DNA from: Amycolatopsis bullii
Lineage (GTDB): Bacteria; Actinomycetota; Actinomycetes; Mycobacteriales; Pseudonocardiaceae
Reading direction: 5' to 3'
DNA: 53,314 nucleotides
NCBI RefSeq assembly: GCF_014654205.1
Contig: NZ_BNAW01000061.1
Location: forward strand, 1 to 53,314
Part shown: positions 31,796-39,381 of the stretch, piece by piece
Layout of the letters: each line of letters opens with the position of its first letter
Position numbering within the stretch: the stretch's first letter is position 1
Translations under genes and position numbers: made by a program
The notes under the pieces: generated by a model
Seen by the model: the letters and a program-made list of their open reading frames with translations, nothing else
What the model was told of the DNA's origin: nothing
Database searches by the model: none

Positions 31796-32884
31796 GTGAC
31801 GTCCGAGGTCCGAACCGACGCCGTCGACGCCGTCGTGCTGGTCGGGGGCAAGGGCACGCGCCTCCGGCCCTTGACGCTGTCGGCGCCGAAGCCGATGCTC
31901 CCCACGGCCGGGACGCCGTACCTGAGCCACCTGTTCTCGCGCATCCGCGAGGCCGGCATCCGGCACGTCGTGCTGGGCACGAGCTACCGTGCGGAGGTGT
32001 TCGAGGAGTACTTCGGCGACGGCCAGTCGATCGGCCTGGACCTGGAGTACGTGGTCGAGGAGGAGCCGCTCGACACCGCGGGCGCGATCCGCAACGTGTA
32101 CGACAAGCTGCGCGCCGACCACGTGATCGTCTTCAACGGCGACATCATCTCCGGCTCGGACCTCGGCGAGCAGCTGCGCGTCCACCGCGAATCCGAGGCC
32201 GACGTCACCCTGCACCTGCAGCGCGTGCCGGACCCCAGCCGGTTCGGCTCGGTGCCGACCGACGAGACCGGCCGCGTCCAGGCGTTCCTCGAGAAGACGC
32301 CGAACCCGCCGACCGACCAGATCAACGCCGGGTGCTACGTGTTCCGCCGTCCGGTGATCGAGGCCATCCCGACCGGGCGGCGGGTGTCGGTCGAGCGCGA
32401 GACGTTCCCGCAGCTGCTGGAGCAGGGCGCGCACATCCAGGGCTTCGTCGACGAGTCGTACTGGCTGGACGTCGGGACGCCCGAGGCGTTCGTGCGCGGC
32501 TCGGCCGACCTCGTGCGCGGCCTGGCGCCGACGTCGGCGCTGCCGGGCCGTCCCGGTGACTTCCTGGTGCTCGACGGCGCGTCGGTGGCCGAGGACGCCC
32601 AGCTGTCCGGTGGGTCGACGATCGGCGTCGCCGCCGTGGTCGGCTCGGGCGCGAAGATCGACGGTTCGGTGCTGTTCGACGGCGCGGCGGTCTCCGAGGG
32701 CGCGATCGTCGAGCGTTCGGTGCTCGGGCACGGCGCCCGCGTCGGCGCCGGCGCGGTACTGCGCGGCGTGGTGCTGGGCGACGGCGTGTCCGTCGGGGCC
32801 GGCTGCGAGCTCCTGGACGGCGCGCGCGTCTGGCCGGACGTCGTGCTGCCCGACGGGTCCGTCCGCTTTTCGAGCGACGCGTAG
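31796..32884 (+). CDS. manB: mannose-1-phosphate guanylyltransferase (nucleotidyltransferase plus left-handed helix)
   Basis: This 362-residue sugar nucleotidyltransferase is the equivalent of M. tuberculosis Rv3264c (called ManB there), making GDP-mannose for PIMs, LAM-like lipids and other mannosides. The N-terminal catalytic domain has LVGGKGTRLRPLT, SAPKPMLP, FNGDIISG and VGTPEAF. The C-terminal quarter shows hexapeptide repeats (GSGAKIDGSV, GARVGAGAVL, GDGVSVGAGC) of a left-handed beta helix. AGAGGAG lies 6 nt before GTG 31796. GDP-mannose is also the precursor of the polyprenyl donor used by GT87 enzymes such as those at the left of the window. Confidence 0.9.
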   Translation: MTSEVRTDAVDAVVLVGGKGTRLRPLTLSAPKPMLPTAGTPYLSHLFSRIREAGIRHVVLGTSYRAEVFEEYFGDGQSIGLDLEYVVEEEPLDTAGAIRNVYDKLRADHVIVFNGDIISGSDLGEQLRVHRESEADVTLHLQRVPDPSRFGSVPTDETGRVQAFLEKTPNPPTDQINAGCYVFRRPVIEAIPTGRRVSVERETFPQLLEQGAHIQGFVDESYWLDVGTPEAFVRGSADLVRGLAPTSALPGRPGDFLVLDGASVAEDAQLSGGSTIGVAAVVGSGAKIDGSVLFDGAAVSEGAIVERSVLGHGARVGAGAVLRGVVLGDGVSVGAGCELLDGARVWPDVVLPDGSVRFSSDA

Positions 32885-32888
32885 CCCG

Positions 32889-33785
32889 ATGTTCTGGCGT
32901 CCCGCGTTCGAAGTCGACCTGGACCGGGTCCTGCGTCCGCTGAAGCGTGGGCGCGGGTCGCTCAACATCCTCACCGACGAGCGCGGCATCACCTGGCTCG
33001 CCTCGAATACGCCGGACGGTCCCGGCACACTCGCGTTGCGGCGGCATTCCGACGGCCGGATCGAGGCCGCGGCCTGGGGTTCCTCGAAGGACCGGCTGCT
33101 CGCCGGCGTGCCCGCTCTGCTGGGGGCGAACGACGACGATTCGGGGTTCGTCGCGCACCACGACGTCGTCGCGCGGGCCCGGCGCGCGAATCCCGGCCTG
33201 CGGCTCGGGGCGACCGGGGTCGTGTGGGACTGGCTGGTGCTCGCCGTGCTGGAGCAGAAGGTGGCGGGCAAGGAGGCGATCCGGTCGTGGGCCGAGCTGT
33301 GCCGCCGGTTCGGCACGCGCGCCCCCGGCCCGGGTCCCGAGCGGCTGCGCGTGCCCCCGGGGCCGGCGATGCTGCTGGCGCTGCCGGACTGGCACTGGCA
33401 CCGGACGGGCGTCGACATCAAGCGCCGGACGGCCCTGGTGAACGCGGCCCGGATCGCCGGTCATCTGGAGCGCGCGGTGGAGCTGGGCGGGCTCGAGGGA
33501 CGGCACTGGCTGCGCCAGGTCCCGGGCATCGGGGTGTGGACGGCGGCGGAGATCGCCCAGCGCGCCTGGGGCGACCCGGACGCGGTGAGCTTCGGCGACT
33601 ACAACATCCCGTCGATGGTGGGCCACGCGGTGCTGGGCACGAAGCTCGACGACGCGGGGATGGCCGAGGTGCTGAAGCCGTACGCCCCGCAGCGGCAGCG
33701 GGCCGTGCGGTACCTGGAGGCGGCCGGGCACACGCGGCCGCGGTTCGGGCCGCGGATCGAGCTGCGCGACTACCGCGCGATGTAG
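32889..33785 (+). CDS. AlkA-like DNA-3-methyladenine glycosylase (HhH-GPD family)
   Basis: The 298-residue protein has an AlkA-type architecture. The helix-hairpin-helix reads LRQVPGIGVWTAAEIAQRAW (about residues 205-224), and downstream the Asp in DPDAVSFGDYNIPS fits the catalytic position of the superfamily. It would excise alkylated or otherwise damaged bases. An N-terminal AlkA_N-like beta domain is weakly suggested (FEVDLDRVLRPLKRG). ATG 32889 lies 4 bp after the guanylyltransferase stop codon, so it is in the same transcription unit. Its end is followed by tandem palindromes at 33800. Confidence 0.85.
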   Translation: MFWRPAFEVDLDRVLRPLKRGRGSLNILTDERGITWLASNTPDGPGTLALRRHSDGRIEAAAWGSSKDRLLAGVPALLGANDDDSGFVAHHDVVARARRANPGLRLGATGVVWDWLVLAVLEQKVAGKEAIRSWAELCRRFGTRAPGPGPERLRVPPGPAMLLALPDWHWHRTGVDIKRRTALVNAARIAGHLERAVELGGLEGRHWLRQVPGIGVWTAAEIAQRAWGDPDAVSFGDYNIPSMVGHAVLGTKLDDAGMAEVLKPYAPQRQRAVRYLEAAGHTRPRFGPRIELRDYRAM

Positions 33786-33799
33786 GGCCACCTTCCGGA

Positions 33800-33849
33800 C
33801 GTCATGAATGAGTCATTCACGGCTTGGGGCGTCATGAATGAGTCATTCA
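33800..33849. repeat. two direct copies of a TGAATGAGTCATTCA palindromic repeat
   Basis: An identical 20-bp unit, CGTCATGAATGAGTCATTCA, occurs at 33800-33819 and 33830-33849. Each copy contains a 7-1-7 palindrome, and the two copies can also pair with each other with one central mismatch. The array lies between convergent genes (AlkA-like plus, small membrane protein minus). A close relative is at 42945-42989. It may be a bidirectional terminator as well as a dispersed repeat. Confidence 0.65.
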
Positions 33850-33896
33850 AGACTCGCAGGGCGGCGGCGACCGCGGAAGTCCTTGAAGGCCGCGAA

Positions 33897-34238
33897 CTAC
33901 TGCTGCGGGGGATAACCACCCGGCGCGGGCGGGTAGGGCGGTTCCTGGCCTGGGAAACCCGGCGGTTGCCGGCCGGGAAAGCCCGATGGCTGCTGGCCCG
34001 GGTAACCCTGTTGGCCGGGATATCCCTGCTGCGGCGGGTAACCCGGCGGCTGCTGCCCCGGAAAGCCCTGACCCGGAAAGCCTTGCTGCGGCGGGTATCC
34101 CGGCTGCTGCTGGTACCCCGGGTACTGCGGCGGGTACGGCGGCTGCTTCGGCTTGTTCCCGTTCACGACGAGCAGCACCACGCCGACGACACCGGCGATC
34201 ACCAGCAGGATGATCAGCAGCATCAGGACGCTCACCAT
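33897..34238 (-). CDS. single-pass membrane protein with Pro/Gly/Gln/Tyr-rich tail, copy 2
   Basis: The 113-residue protein has an N-terminal membrane helix (LMLLIILLVIAGVVGVVLLV, residues about 4-24) and then a low-complexity tail of short units such as GYPPQQ, GFPGQ and GYPGQQ, ending PPQQ. Such tails occur in many actinobacterial membrane proteins, where they are disordered and may self-associate; the function is unknown. Its ATG overlaps the stop of the GntR gene (ATGA), so translation is coupled. A similar protein starts the same three-gene set at 35058. Low-complexity DNA here could expand or contract. Confidence 0.75.
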   Translation of the reverse strand: MVSVLMLLIILLVIAGVVGVVLLVVNGNKPKQPPYPPQYPGYQQQPGYPPQQGFPGQGFPGQQPPGYPPQQGYPGQQGYPGQQPSGFPGRQPPGFPGQEPPYPPAPGGYPPQQ

Positions 34239-34603
34239 CAGCCGTTCCCCTCGTCGAGTGCCGCGCGGACGATCGACAGCGCCTCGGCGTCGTCGAGGCC
34301 GAGCTTACGGGTCGTCTTCGCGTACTCCGCCGCCGCCTGCTGGGCTCGGCGGCGGGTCTGGTCGCCCGCGGCCGCGACGAAGCTGCCCGCCCGGCCGCGT
34401 GTTTCGATCAGGCCCGCTTCCTCCAGCTCGCGGTACGCGCGCGCCACGGTGTTCGGGGCGATGCCGAGGTCGGCCGCGAGCTGCCGGACCGTGGGCAGCT
34501 TCGTGCCCACGGCCAGGCTCCGGTCGTTGATCCGCGCCGCGAGCCCGCTCCGGACCTGCTCGAACGGCGGGACCGGCGAACTGCTGTCGAAGGGGACGAT
34601 CAC
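34238..34603 (-). CDS. GntR-family regulator (YtrA type)
   Basis: The 121-residue regulator has an N-terminal winged HTH: PPFEQVRSGLAARI, then GTKLPTVRQLAADLG and NTVARAYRELEEAGLIET. It has only a short helical C-terminal part instead of a ligand domain, as in the YtrA subgroup. Members of that subgroup usually repress an adjacent ABC or membrane-protein operon. Here it lies between two genes for Pro/Gly/Gln-rich membrane proteins, overlapping both (GTGA at its start, ATGA at its end). It therefore probably regulates this set, and perhaps the F420 genes upstream. Confidence 0.9.
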   Translation of the reverse strand: MIVPFDSSSPVPPFEQVRSGLAARINDRSLAVGTKLPTVRQLAADLGIAPNTVARAYRELEEAGLIETRGRAGSFVAAAGDQTRRRAQQAAAEYAKTTRKLGLDDAEALSIVRAALDEGNG

Positions 34604-35058
34604 CAGCTCTGCGGACCCGCTCCCGGGCCCGGCAGCTGCTGCTGCGGGAACGACGGCCCCTGCGGCGCGTACTGCTGCGGCGCCGGCGGATATACCGGCC
34701 GCTGCGGGAAACCCTGCTGCGGCGAAGGCGGCGGGTACCCCGGCGCGAACCCGGGTGGCTGCGCGAATCCCGGCGGCGGACCCGCGTGGGCGAAACCCTG
34801 CGTCTGCGCCGGACCCGCCGGCGCCGGGAAGCCCGGCTGCGCGAACCCCTGTTGCGGCGGGAAACCCGGGTTGGGCGGGAACGGCCCGCCGTTCTTCATC
34901 GCCTCTTCGCGCCGCATCTTCGACACCCGGACGATCACCGCGATGACGAACACGATGACGCCCAGGATGATCAGCCCGAGCACGATGTACCCGAACACGC
35001 CGGTGTCGCCGCCACCGCCGGAGTGGTAGTGCACCCGCTCCGGGAACTGTGTAGCCAT
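34600..35058 (-). CDS. single-pass membrane protein with Pro/Gly/Gln/Phe-rich tail, copy 1
   Basis: The 152-residue protein has a short polar head, one membrane helix (VFGYIVLGLIILGVIVFVIA, about residues 21-40), a basic anchor (RVSKMRREEAMK) and a tail rich in GFPPQQGF, GFAQP and YPPAPQQYAPQG motifs. The tail faces the cytoplasm if the positive-inside rule holds. I know no function. The ATG has GGGAGG upstream and lies 27 bp after the NUDIX stop, so it is likely part of the fbi transcription unit. Its stop overlaps the GntR start. Confidence 0.75.
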   Translation of the reverse strand: MATQFPERVHYHSGGGGDTGVFGYIVLGLIILGVIVFVIAVIVRVSKMRREEAMKNGGPFPPNPGFPPQQGFAQPGFPAPAGPAQTQGFAHAGPPPGFAQPPGFAPGYPPPSPQQGFPQRPVYPPAPQQYAPQGPSFPQQQLPGPGAGPQSW

Positions 35059-35085
35059 GTGGTCCCTCCCTGTCCGCGGACCAGG

Positions 35086-35631
35086 TTATCGCCCGGCACC
35101 GACAGGAACGGCGGCTTTCACCAGATCGGCGAGATCCTCCGACCCCGCGGGCAGCGCGTCCGCCGGCCACCACCGCAGGTCGTCGGACTCGTCGCTGCGC
35201 ACCGGCGCGGCGCCCGGCGGGGCGTGCACCGAGAACCGGACGTCGAAGTGCCGGGTCGGCACCCCGAGCGAGCAGGTGATCGGGTGGACGTCCAGGTGCA
35301 CCGGCTCGGCGGAGATCCGCAGCCCGGCCATCCCCGACTCCTCGGTGGCCTCCCGCAGCGCCGCGCCGGCCAGTGACACGTCCGACGGCTCGCAGTGGCC
35401 ACCCAGCTGCAGCCACCGCCCGACGCGCGGGTGCAGCGTCAGCAGCACCCGCGTGCCGGTGTGGTCCAGCACCACCGCCGACGCCGTCAGGTGCCCGGCC
35501 GCGCAGGAGCGCTGACATGAATCGTCACGCGCGGCCAGGAAGCCGAGGAACGCCTGGCGCAGCGACTCCTGGGACGCCACGGCAGGCCGCCACGACGAAA
35601 GCGTCGCGACGGCGTCCGCGTGCAGGCTCAC
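35086..35631 (-). CDS. NUDIX hydrolase
   Basis: The 181-residue pyrophosphohydrolase has a Nudix box GGHCEPSDVSLAGAALREATEESGM, shown here as GGHCEPSD and REATEESG. The first conserved Glu is replaced by Asp, while the catalytic R-E-x2-E-E core is intact. An N-terminal extension of about 45 residues precedes it. GTG 35631 overlaps the stop codon of fbiB (GTGA), so it is coupled to F420 synthesis genes. A role in clearing an activated phosphoester from that pathway is possible, but the substrate is not evident. Confidence 0.88.
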   Translation of the reverse strand: MSLHADAVATLSSWRPAVASQESLRQAFLGFLAARDDSCQRSCAAGHLTASAVVLDHTGTRVLLTLHPRVGRWLQLGGHCEPSDVSLAGAALREATEESGMAGLRISAEPVHLDVHPITCSLGVPTRHFDVRFSVHAPPGAAPVRSDESDDLRWWPADALPAGSEDLADLVKAAVPVGAGR

Positions 35632-36965
35632 AGCTCCAGCAGCCCTTCCCCGGCCAGTGCCGGTCCCCGCGGCGCCGGCTCGGTGAGCGGCACGCCGATG
35701 GCGACCGAACCCAGCGGCTGCCAGCGTTCGTCCAGGCCGAGGACCTCGCGGACGACGTCGGCGGCGAAGATCGTCGAGCCGATCCAGCACGAGCCGAGGC
35801 CCTCGGCCGCCAGCGCGACCAGCAGGCCCTGGACCGCGGCGCCACCGGCCACGGTGAACATCGTCTTCTCGCAGTCGTTGCGGCGGTCGTCGCGGTAGGT
35901 GTGCGCGCCGTCCGGCACCAGGAACGGGATGACGACTTCCGGGGCCCGGTACAGGATGTCGCCCCGGCTGAGCCGCTTCGCGATCTGCTCCTGCGTGAAC
36001 TCGTCGGACTCGAGGTCGGCCCGCCACGACTCGCGCATCGCGTCCAGCAGCTTCTGCCGCAGCCCGGGATCCCGCAGCCAGACGAACCGCACCGGGTGCG
36101 TGTGGTGCGGCGCGGGCGCGGTCAGCGCGGAACCCACCGCCCGCCGGATGGAGGTGGGGGAGACCGGCTCGTCCGCGAACTGCCGCACCGACCGCCGGGC
36201 CGGGACGGCTTCCCGCCGGCCCTGGGCGACGGCTTCGTTGACGCCCAGCCGGAAGAGGTCCTCCTCCAGCGGGCGGATCAAGTCACGCGCGGACGAGCCG
36301 TCGTCGAAGAGGTCGAGGCCGCGGACGACGGCGACCGGCGTCCCGCCCAGCTTGCCCTTGACCAGGTCGGCGGCCGCGGCGAGCTCGTCGGCGACGGCCA
36401 CCTCGGTGACGGCCAGCTCGTTGCCCTGCCCGTCGACCTGCCCGCGGTAGGCGTGCAGCACGCGCAGCCCGGACGAGCCGATCGCGGCGTCGGTCTGCCC
36501 GACCCGCCAGGCGCGGCCCATGGTGTCGGTGACGACGACAGCGACCTCGACGCCGAGCCGCTCCCGTAGCCCGTTGCGCAACGCCAGCGCCGAAGCGTCC
36601 GGGTCCGCGGGCAGCAGCGCGACCTCGTCACCGGCCACATTGGACGCGTCGATGCCGGACGCGGCCTGCACGATCCCCAGGTGGTTCTGGGTGATCACGG
36701 TGCGCGCGATCCGCGCGACGACCCGCACGGCCTCCTGCTCGACGAGCTTCCGGCGTTCGGCGTCGCGGGCTTCGGGGTCCGACGGCACGCGCACGAGCCT
36801 GCCCTCGGCCTTCGAGACGATCTTGCTGGTCACGACCAGGACGTCGCCGGAGCGCAGCCAGGGCGCGGCCTCGACGATCGCGCCGGTCAGGTCGTCGCCC
36901 GGGCGGAACTCGGGCAGCCCGGTGACGGGCAGGATCTCCAGCTTGGGCGAGGCATGGTCAGACAA
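35628..36965 (-). CDS. fbiB: coenzyme F420:L-glutamate ligase / FMN-dependent reductase FbiB
   Basis: The 445-residue bifunctional protein has an N-terminal CofE-like ligase (residues about 5-245; EILPVTGLPEFRPGDDL, VVTSKIVSKAEGRL, VTDTMGRAWRVGQTDAAIG). Its C-terminal nitroreductase-fold domain (about 250-445; RRSVRQFADEPVS, APAPHHTHPVRFVW, GLGSCWIGSTIF) uses FMNH2 to reduce dehydro-F420. It adds the poly-glutamate tail of F420. The start is TTG 36965 with GGAG 6 nt upstream, overlapping fbiA by 8 bp. The order fbiA-fbiB matches Rv3261-Rv3262. Confidence 0.96.
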   Translation of the reverse strand: MSDHASPKLEILPVTGLPEFRPGDDLTGAIVEAAPWLRSGDVLVVTSKIVSKAEGRLVRVPSDPEARDAERRKLVEQEAVRVVARIARTVITQNHLGIVQAASGIDASNVAGDEVALLPADPDASALALRNGLRERLGVEVAVVVTDTMGRAWRVGQTDAAIGSSGLRVLHAYRGQVDGQGNELAVTEVAVADELAAAADLVKGKLGGTPVAVVRGLDLFDDGSSARDLIRPLEEDLFRLGVNEAVAQGRREAVPARRSVRQFADEPVSPTSIRRAVGSALTAPAPHHTHPVRFVWLRDPGLRQKLLDAMRESWRADLESDEFTQEQIAKRLSRGDILYRAPEVVIPFLVPDGAHTYRDDRRNDCEKTMFTVAGGAAVQGLLVALAAEGLGSCWIGSTIFAADVVREVLGLDERWQPLGSVAIGVPLTEPAPRGPALAGEGLLEL

Positions 36966-37947
36966 CAGGGGCTCCAGCCAGGTCGAGGGCGGCGCGGGCC
37001 ATCGCCGCGGTCGCGTCCACATCGGACATCAGCAGCGGCACGTCGCGGACGGTCACACCCGGCACGTCCGCGGTCTCGCCTTCGGCGATCAGCCAGCCGT
37101 CCAGCACGCCGCCGTCCTTGCGCGAGCCGTAGTGCCGGCCCACCGCCTCCGCGGACGTCTCGACGCCGATCGCGGTCAGGCACGCGTCGGCCATCCCGCG
37201 CAGCGCCTTGCCGCCGATGATCGGCGACACCCCGACGACACCCGCGGACGTCTTGCGGAGCGCGTCCCGGACCCCGGGCACGCCCAGCACGGTGCCCACC
37301 GAGACGACCGGGTTCGACGGCGCGAACAGCACGGCGTCGGCGTCCTTGAGCGCTTCCAGCACCCCCGGCGCGGGCTTGGCCTCGTCGTTGCCGACCGCGA
37401 CGATCGAGTGCGCCTTCGGCTCGGCGCGGTAGCGCACCCACCACTCCTGGAAGTGGACGGCCTTCTGCTGGCCGTCCTGCTCCGGGTCGTCGATGACGAC
37501 GTGCGTCTCGACCCGGTCGTCGGACATCGGCAGCAGCCGGACGCCGGGCTGCCAGCGGTCGCACAGGGCCTCGGTGACGGCCGAGAGCGGGTAGCCCGCG
37601 CGCAGCATCCGCGACCGGATCAGGTGGGTGGCGATGTCCTTGTCGCCGAGGCCGAACCAGGTCGGCTCGGCGCCGTAGGCCGCCAGCTCCTCCTTGACCA
37701 CCCAGGTCTCGCCCGAGTGCCCCCAGCCGCGTTCTTTGTCGATCCCGCCGCCGAGGGTGTACATGCAGGTGTCCAGGTCGGGGCAGATCCGCAGCCCGTG
37801 CATCCAGACGTCGTCGCCGGTGTTCACCAGCGCCGTCACCTCGTGCTCCGACTCGGACGCACCCTCCGGGGACATGCCCAGGGCCGCCTTGACACCCAGC
37901 AGGAAGCGGGCCCCGCCCACTCCGCCGACCACTACCACGATCTTCAC
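36958..37947 (-). CDS. fbiA: phosphoenolpyruvyl/2-phospho-lactate transferase FbiA (CofD family)
   Basis: The 329-residue enzyme joins the activated 3-carbon unit (PEP-derived in actinobacteria) to 7,8-didemethyl-8-hydroxy-5-deazariboflavin, giving dehydro-F420-0. Diagnostic stretches are KIVVVVGGVGGARFLLG, NTGDDVWMHGLRICPDLDT, GWGHSGETW, FGLGDKDIATHL, VLFAPSNPVVSVG and SPIIGGKALRGMAD. The length is within two residues of the mycobacterial protein. The GTG has GAGGA upstream and overlaps the stop codon of the GNAT gene (GTGA). Together with FbiB this shows the organism makes F420. Confidence 0.97.
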   Translation of the reverse strand: MKIVVVVGGVGGARFLLGVKAALGMSPEGASESEHEVTALVNTGDDVWMHGLRICPDLDTCMYTLGGGIDKERGWGHSGETWVVKEELAAYGAEPTWFGLGDKDIATHLIRSRMLRAGYPLSAVTEALCDRWQPGVRLLPMSDDRVETHVVIDDPEQDGQQKAVHFQEWWVRYRAEPKAHSIVAVGNDEAKPAPGVLEALKDADAVLFAPSNPVVSVGTVLGVPGVRDALRKTSAGVVGVSPIIGGKALRGMADACLTAIGVETSAEAVGRHYGSRKDGGVLDGWLIAEGETADVPGVTVRDVPLLMSDVDATAAMARAALDLAGAPVV

Positions 37948-38708
37948 GACGTCGAATCCTCGCACGAGCCGGGTGCGGGCACCCAGTACCGGTATCTGTG
38001 GTGCGGGGCGTAGCCGAGCCCCGCGTAGAGCGCGAGCGCGCCCGAATTCCCCTCCGCGACCTGCAACACCGCGTGGTCCGCTCCGTGTTCCACGCCCCAC
38101 GCCTGCACCGCGCCCATCAGCGCCGACGCCAGCCCGCGGCGGCGGAAGGCCGGGGCCACCTCGAGGCGGCCGACGTGCAGCCAGCCGTCGACCAGGGCCC
38201 CGCGGACGACCCCGGCGAGACCGCCCTCGGCCGTCGCGACGCCGTAGCCGACCTTCCCTGAGGTCAGGACCTGCCGCGCGGCCGGGGAGTCCTCGCCCGG
38301 GCGCAGCGCGAGCTCCCACCAGCCGGGGGCGGGCTCGTCGGTCACTTTCACGTGAAAGTGACCACTCGGGGGCACTTTCACGTGAAAGTGCCCCTTCGTC
38401 AGGACGACGACCTCGTGGCCGGCACCGTGGCCGGTGGCCGGCACCCACCCGGCGGCGGCGATCGCGTGCTCGTTCGGGCTGTCCCGGACCACCTGCACCA
38501 TGGGGGTGATCGCCCGGTCGTGGGCGAAATCACACACCGCGCGCAGGGCCTCGCCGAGGGGACGGCCGGGGTCGCCGACGGCGAGTGCGCTGTTGGCCCG
38601 CCCGGTGAAACCGTCCGCCCAGCGCAGGCGCCAGTCCCCCAAGGGATCCTCGACCAGCGGCGGCCATGCTCTGCTACAGGTGATTTCGAGCTTCTCGCGG
38701 GCGTTCAC
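37944..38708 (-). CDS. GNAT acetyltransferase with palindrome-encoded insert between its two halves
   Basis: This is a 254-residue GNAT protein. The N-terminal half (about 1-100; AWPPLVEDPLGDWRLRWADG, GFTGRANSALAVGDPG) resembles the N-terminal domain of Rv0428c-like proteins. The C-terminal half (about 130-254) is the acetyl-CoA domain, with LHVGRLEVAPAFRRRGLAS (the Q/RxxGxG/A loop) and LYAGLGYAPHHRYRYW. Between them, residues about 105-123 contain GHFHVKV twice, encoded by two perfect palindromes. The substrate is unknown; I considered mycothiol synthase MshD but the fold halves do not match its duplicated plan. It overlaps fbiA by 4 bp. The start is GTG 38708. Confidence 0.8.
   Translation of the reverse strand: MNAREKLEITCSRAWPPLVEDPLGDWRLRWADGFTGRANSALAVGDPGRPLGEALRAVCDFAHDRAITPMVQVVRDSPNEHAIAAAGWVPATGHGAGHEVVVLTKGHFHVKVPPSGHFHVKVTDEPAPGWWELALRPGEDSPAARQVLTSGKVGYGVATAEGGLAGVVRGALVDGWLHVGRLEVAPAFRRRGLASALMGAVQAWGVEHGADHAVLQVAEGNSGALALYAGLGYAPHHRYRYWVPAPGSCEDSTS
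38340..38394. repeat. two perfect palindromes with the CACTTTCACGTGAAAGTG core, in frame inside a GNAT gene
   Basis: A 24-bp perfect palindrome (38340-38363) and a 26-bp one (38369-38394) share the 18-bp core CACTTTCACGTGAAAGTG, 29 bp apart. Both lie in the linker of the GNAT gene and are translated (minus strand) as two copies of GHFHVKV. The reading frame is undisturbed. This is the composition of a mobile palindromic element rather than ordinary coding sequence. Confidence 0.8.
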
Positions 38709-38768
38709 CGCTAGATTGTGACGGAGACGGTGAAAGTCACGGGAGCGGATTTCCGCAGGAGGTGAGCC

Positions 38769-38951
38769 GTGGGTATCCAGCGCAAGGACGAGCGGCACAA
38801 CGAGAAGCTCGTCGACGAGATCGCCGAAGGGTTCAACCGAGCCGTGGGGGAGAAGAAGACCGAAAGTGACACAGGCGAGGCACCCAAGCCCCGCTTCGTC
38901 ATCACCGGTGACGCCCGGGCCACCCCGCCCCCGCGCCGCCGGGAGAGGTGA
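38769..38951 (+). CDS. small charged hypothetical protein
   Basis: The 60-residue protein is highly charged: MGIQRKDERHNEKLVDEIAE forms a probable helix, followed by a Lys/Glu/Pro-rich disordered stretch with FVITGDARATPPPRRRER at the end. I know no function. Support for it being real is the strong AGGAGG 7 nt before GTG 38769 and its isolation between divergent and downstream genes with no competing frame. It is divergent from the GNAT-fbi operon (60-bp gap). Confidence 0.6.
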   Translation: MGIQRKDERHNEKLVDEIAEGFNRAVGEKKTESDTGEAPKPRFVITGDARATPPPRRRER

Positions 38952-38954
38952 GTG

Positions 38955-38988
38955 CCATACCCCGGGTATGGCTAAGGCTTGCCTCACC
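38955..38988. promoter_or_regulatory. palindrome and possible iron-box upstream of the ferredoxin gene
   Basis: CCATACCCCGGGTATGG (38955-38971) is a perfect 8-1-8 palindrome. Immediately after it, AGGCTTGCCTCACC (38975-38988) matches 11 of 14 core positions of the actinobacterial DmdR/IdeR iron box by eye. TAATGT at 39014 is a possible -10. An iron-responsive regulator of an Fe-S protein gene would make sense, but the match is imperfect. Confidence 0.35.
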
Positions 38989-39060
38989 AACCGAACGGGT
39001 GCCGACGCCGCGTAATGTCGGCACGGACTGGCTGTTTGCAGAGAAAAGCAGGAGTGCGCA

Positions 39061-39381
39061 GTGACCTACGTGATCGCCGAGCCCTGCGTCGACGTGCTCG
39101 ACAAGGCGTGTATCGACGAGTGCCCCGTGGACTGCATCTACGAGGGCGAGCGGATGCTGTACATCCACCCCGACGAGTGCGTCGACTGCGGCGCCTGCGA
39201 GCCGGTCTGCCCGGTCGAGGCGATCTACTACGAGGACGACGTCCCGGACAACTGGTCGGACTACACCAAGGCCAACGTCGACTTCTTCGACGAGCTGGGC
39301 TCACCCGGCGGCGCGTCCAAGGTGGGCAAGACCGCGCACGACCCGGCCTTCATCAAGGCGCTGCCCCCGCAGGGCGAATGA
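39061..39381 (+). CDS. fdxA: 7Fe ferredoxin FdxA/FdxC
   Basis: The 106-residue ferredoxin has Cys patterns C-x7-C-x3-CP (near residues 8-20; CVDVLDKACIDECPVDC) and CVDCGACEPVCP (near 40-51), which bind a [3Fe-4S] and a [4Fe-4S] cluster as in mycobacterial FdxA/FdxC. A C-terminal extension (KALPPQGE) is usual. GTG 39061 has CAGGAGTG upstream. Its stop codon overlaps the dapC start (ATGA), the same pairing as Rv1177-Rv1178. An electron-transfer role with an unidentified partner is assumed. Confidence 0.95.
   Translation: MTYVIAEPCVDVLDKACIDECPVDCIYEGERMLYIHPDECVDCGACEPVCPVEAIYYEDDVPDNWSDYTKANVDFFDELGSPGGASKVGKTAHDPAFIKALPPQGE

Noticed and set aside
37944..38708. Mycothiol synthase MshD
   Set aside because: The N-terminal half is not a second GNAT domain of the MshD kind and the length is too short; an Rv0428c-like GNAT fits better.
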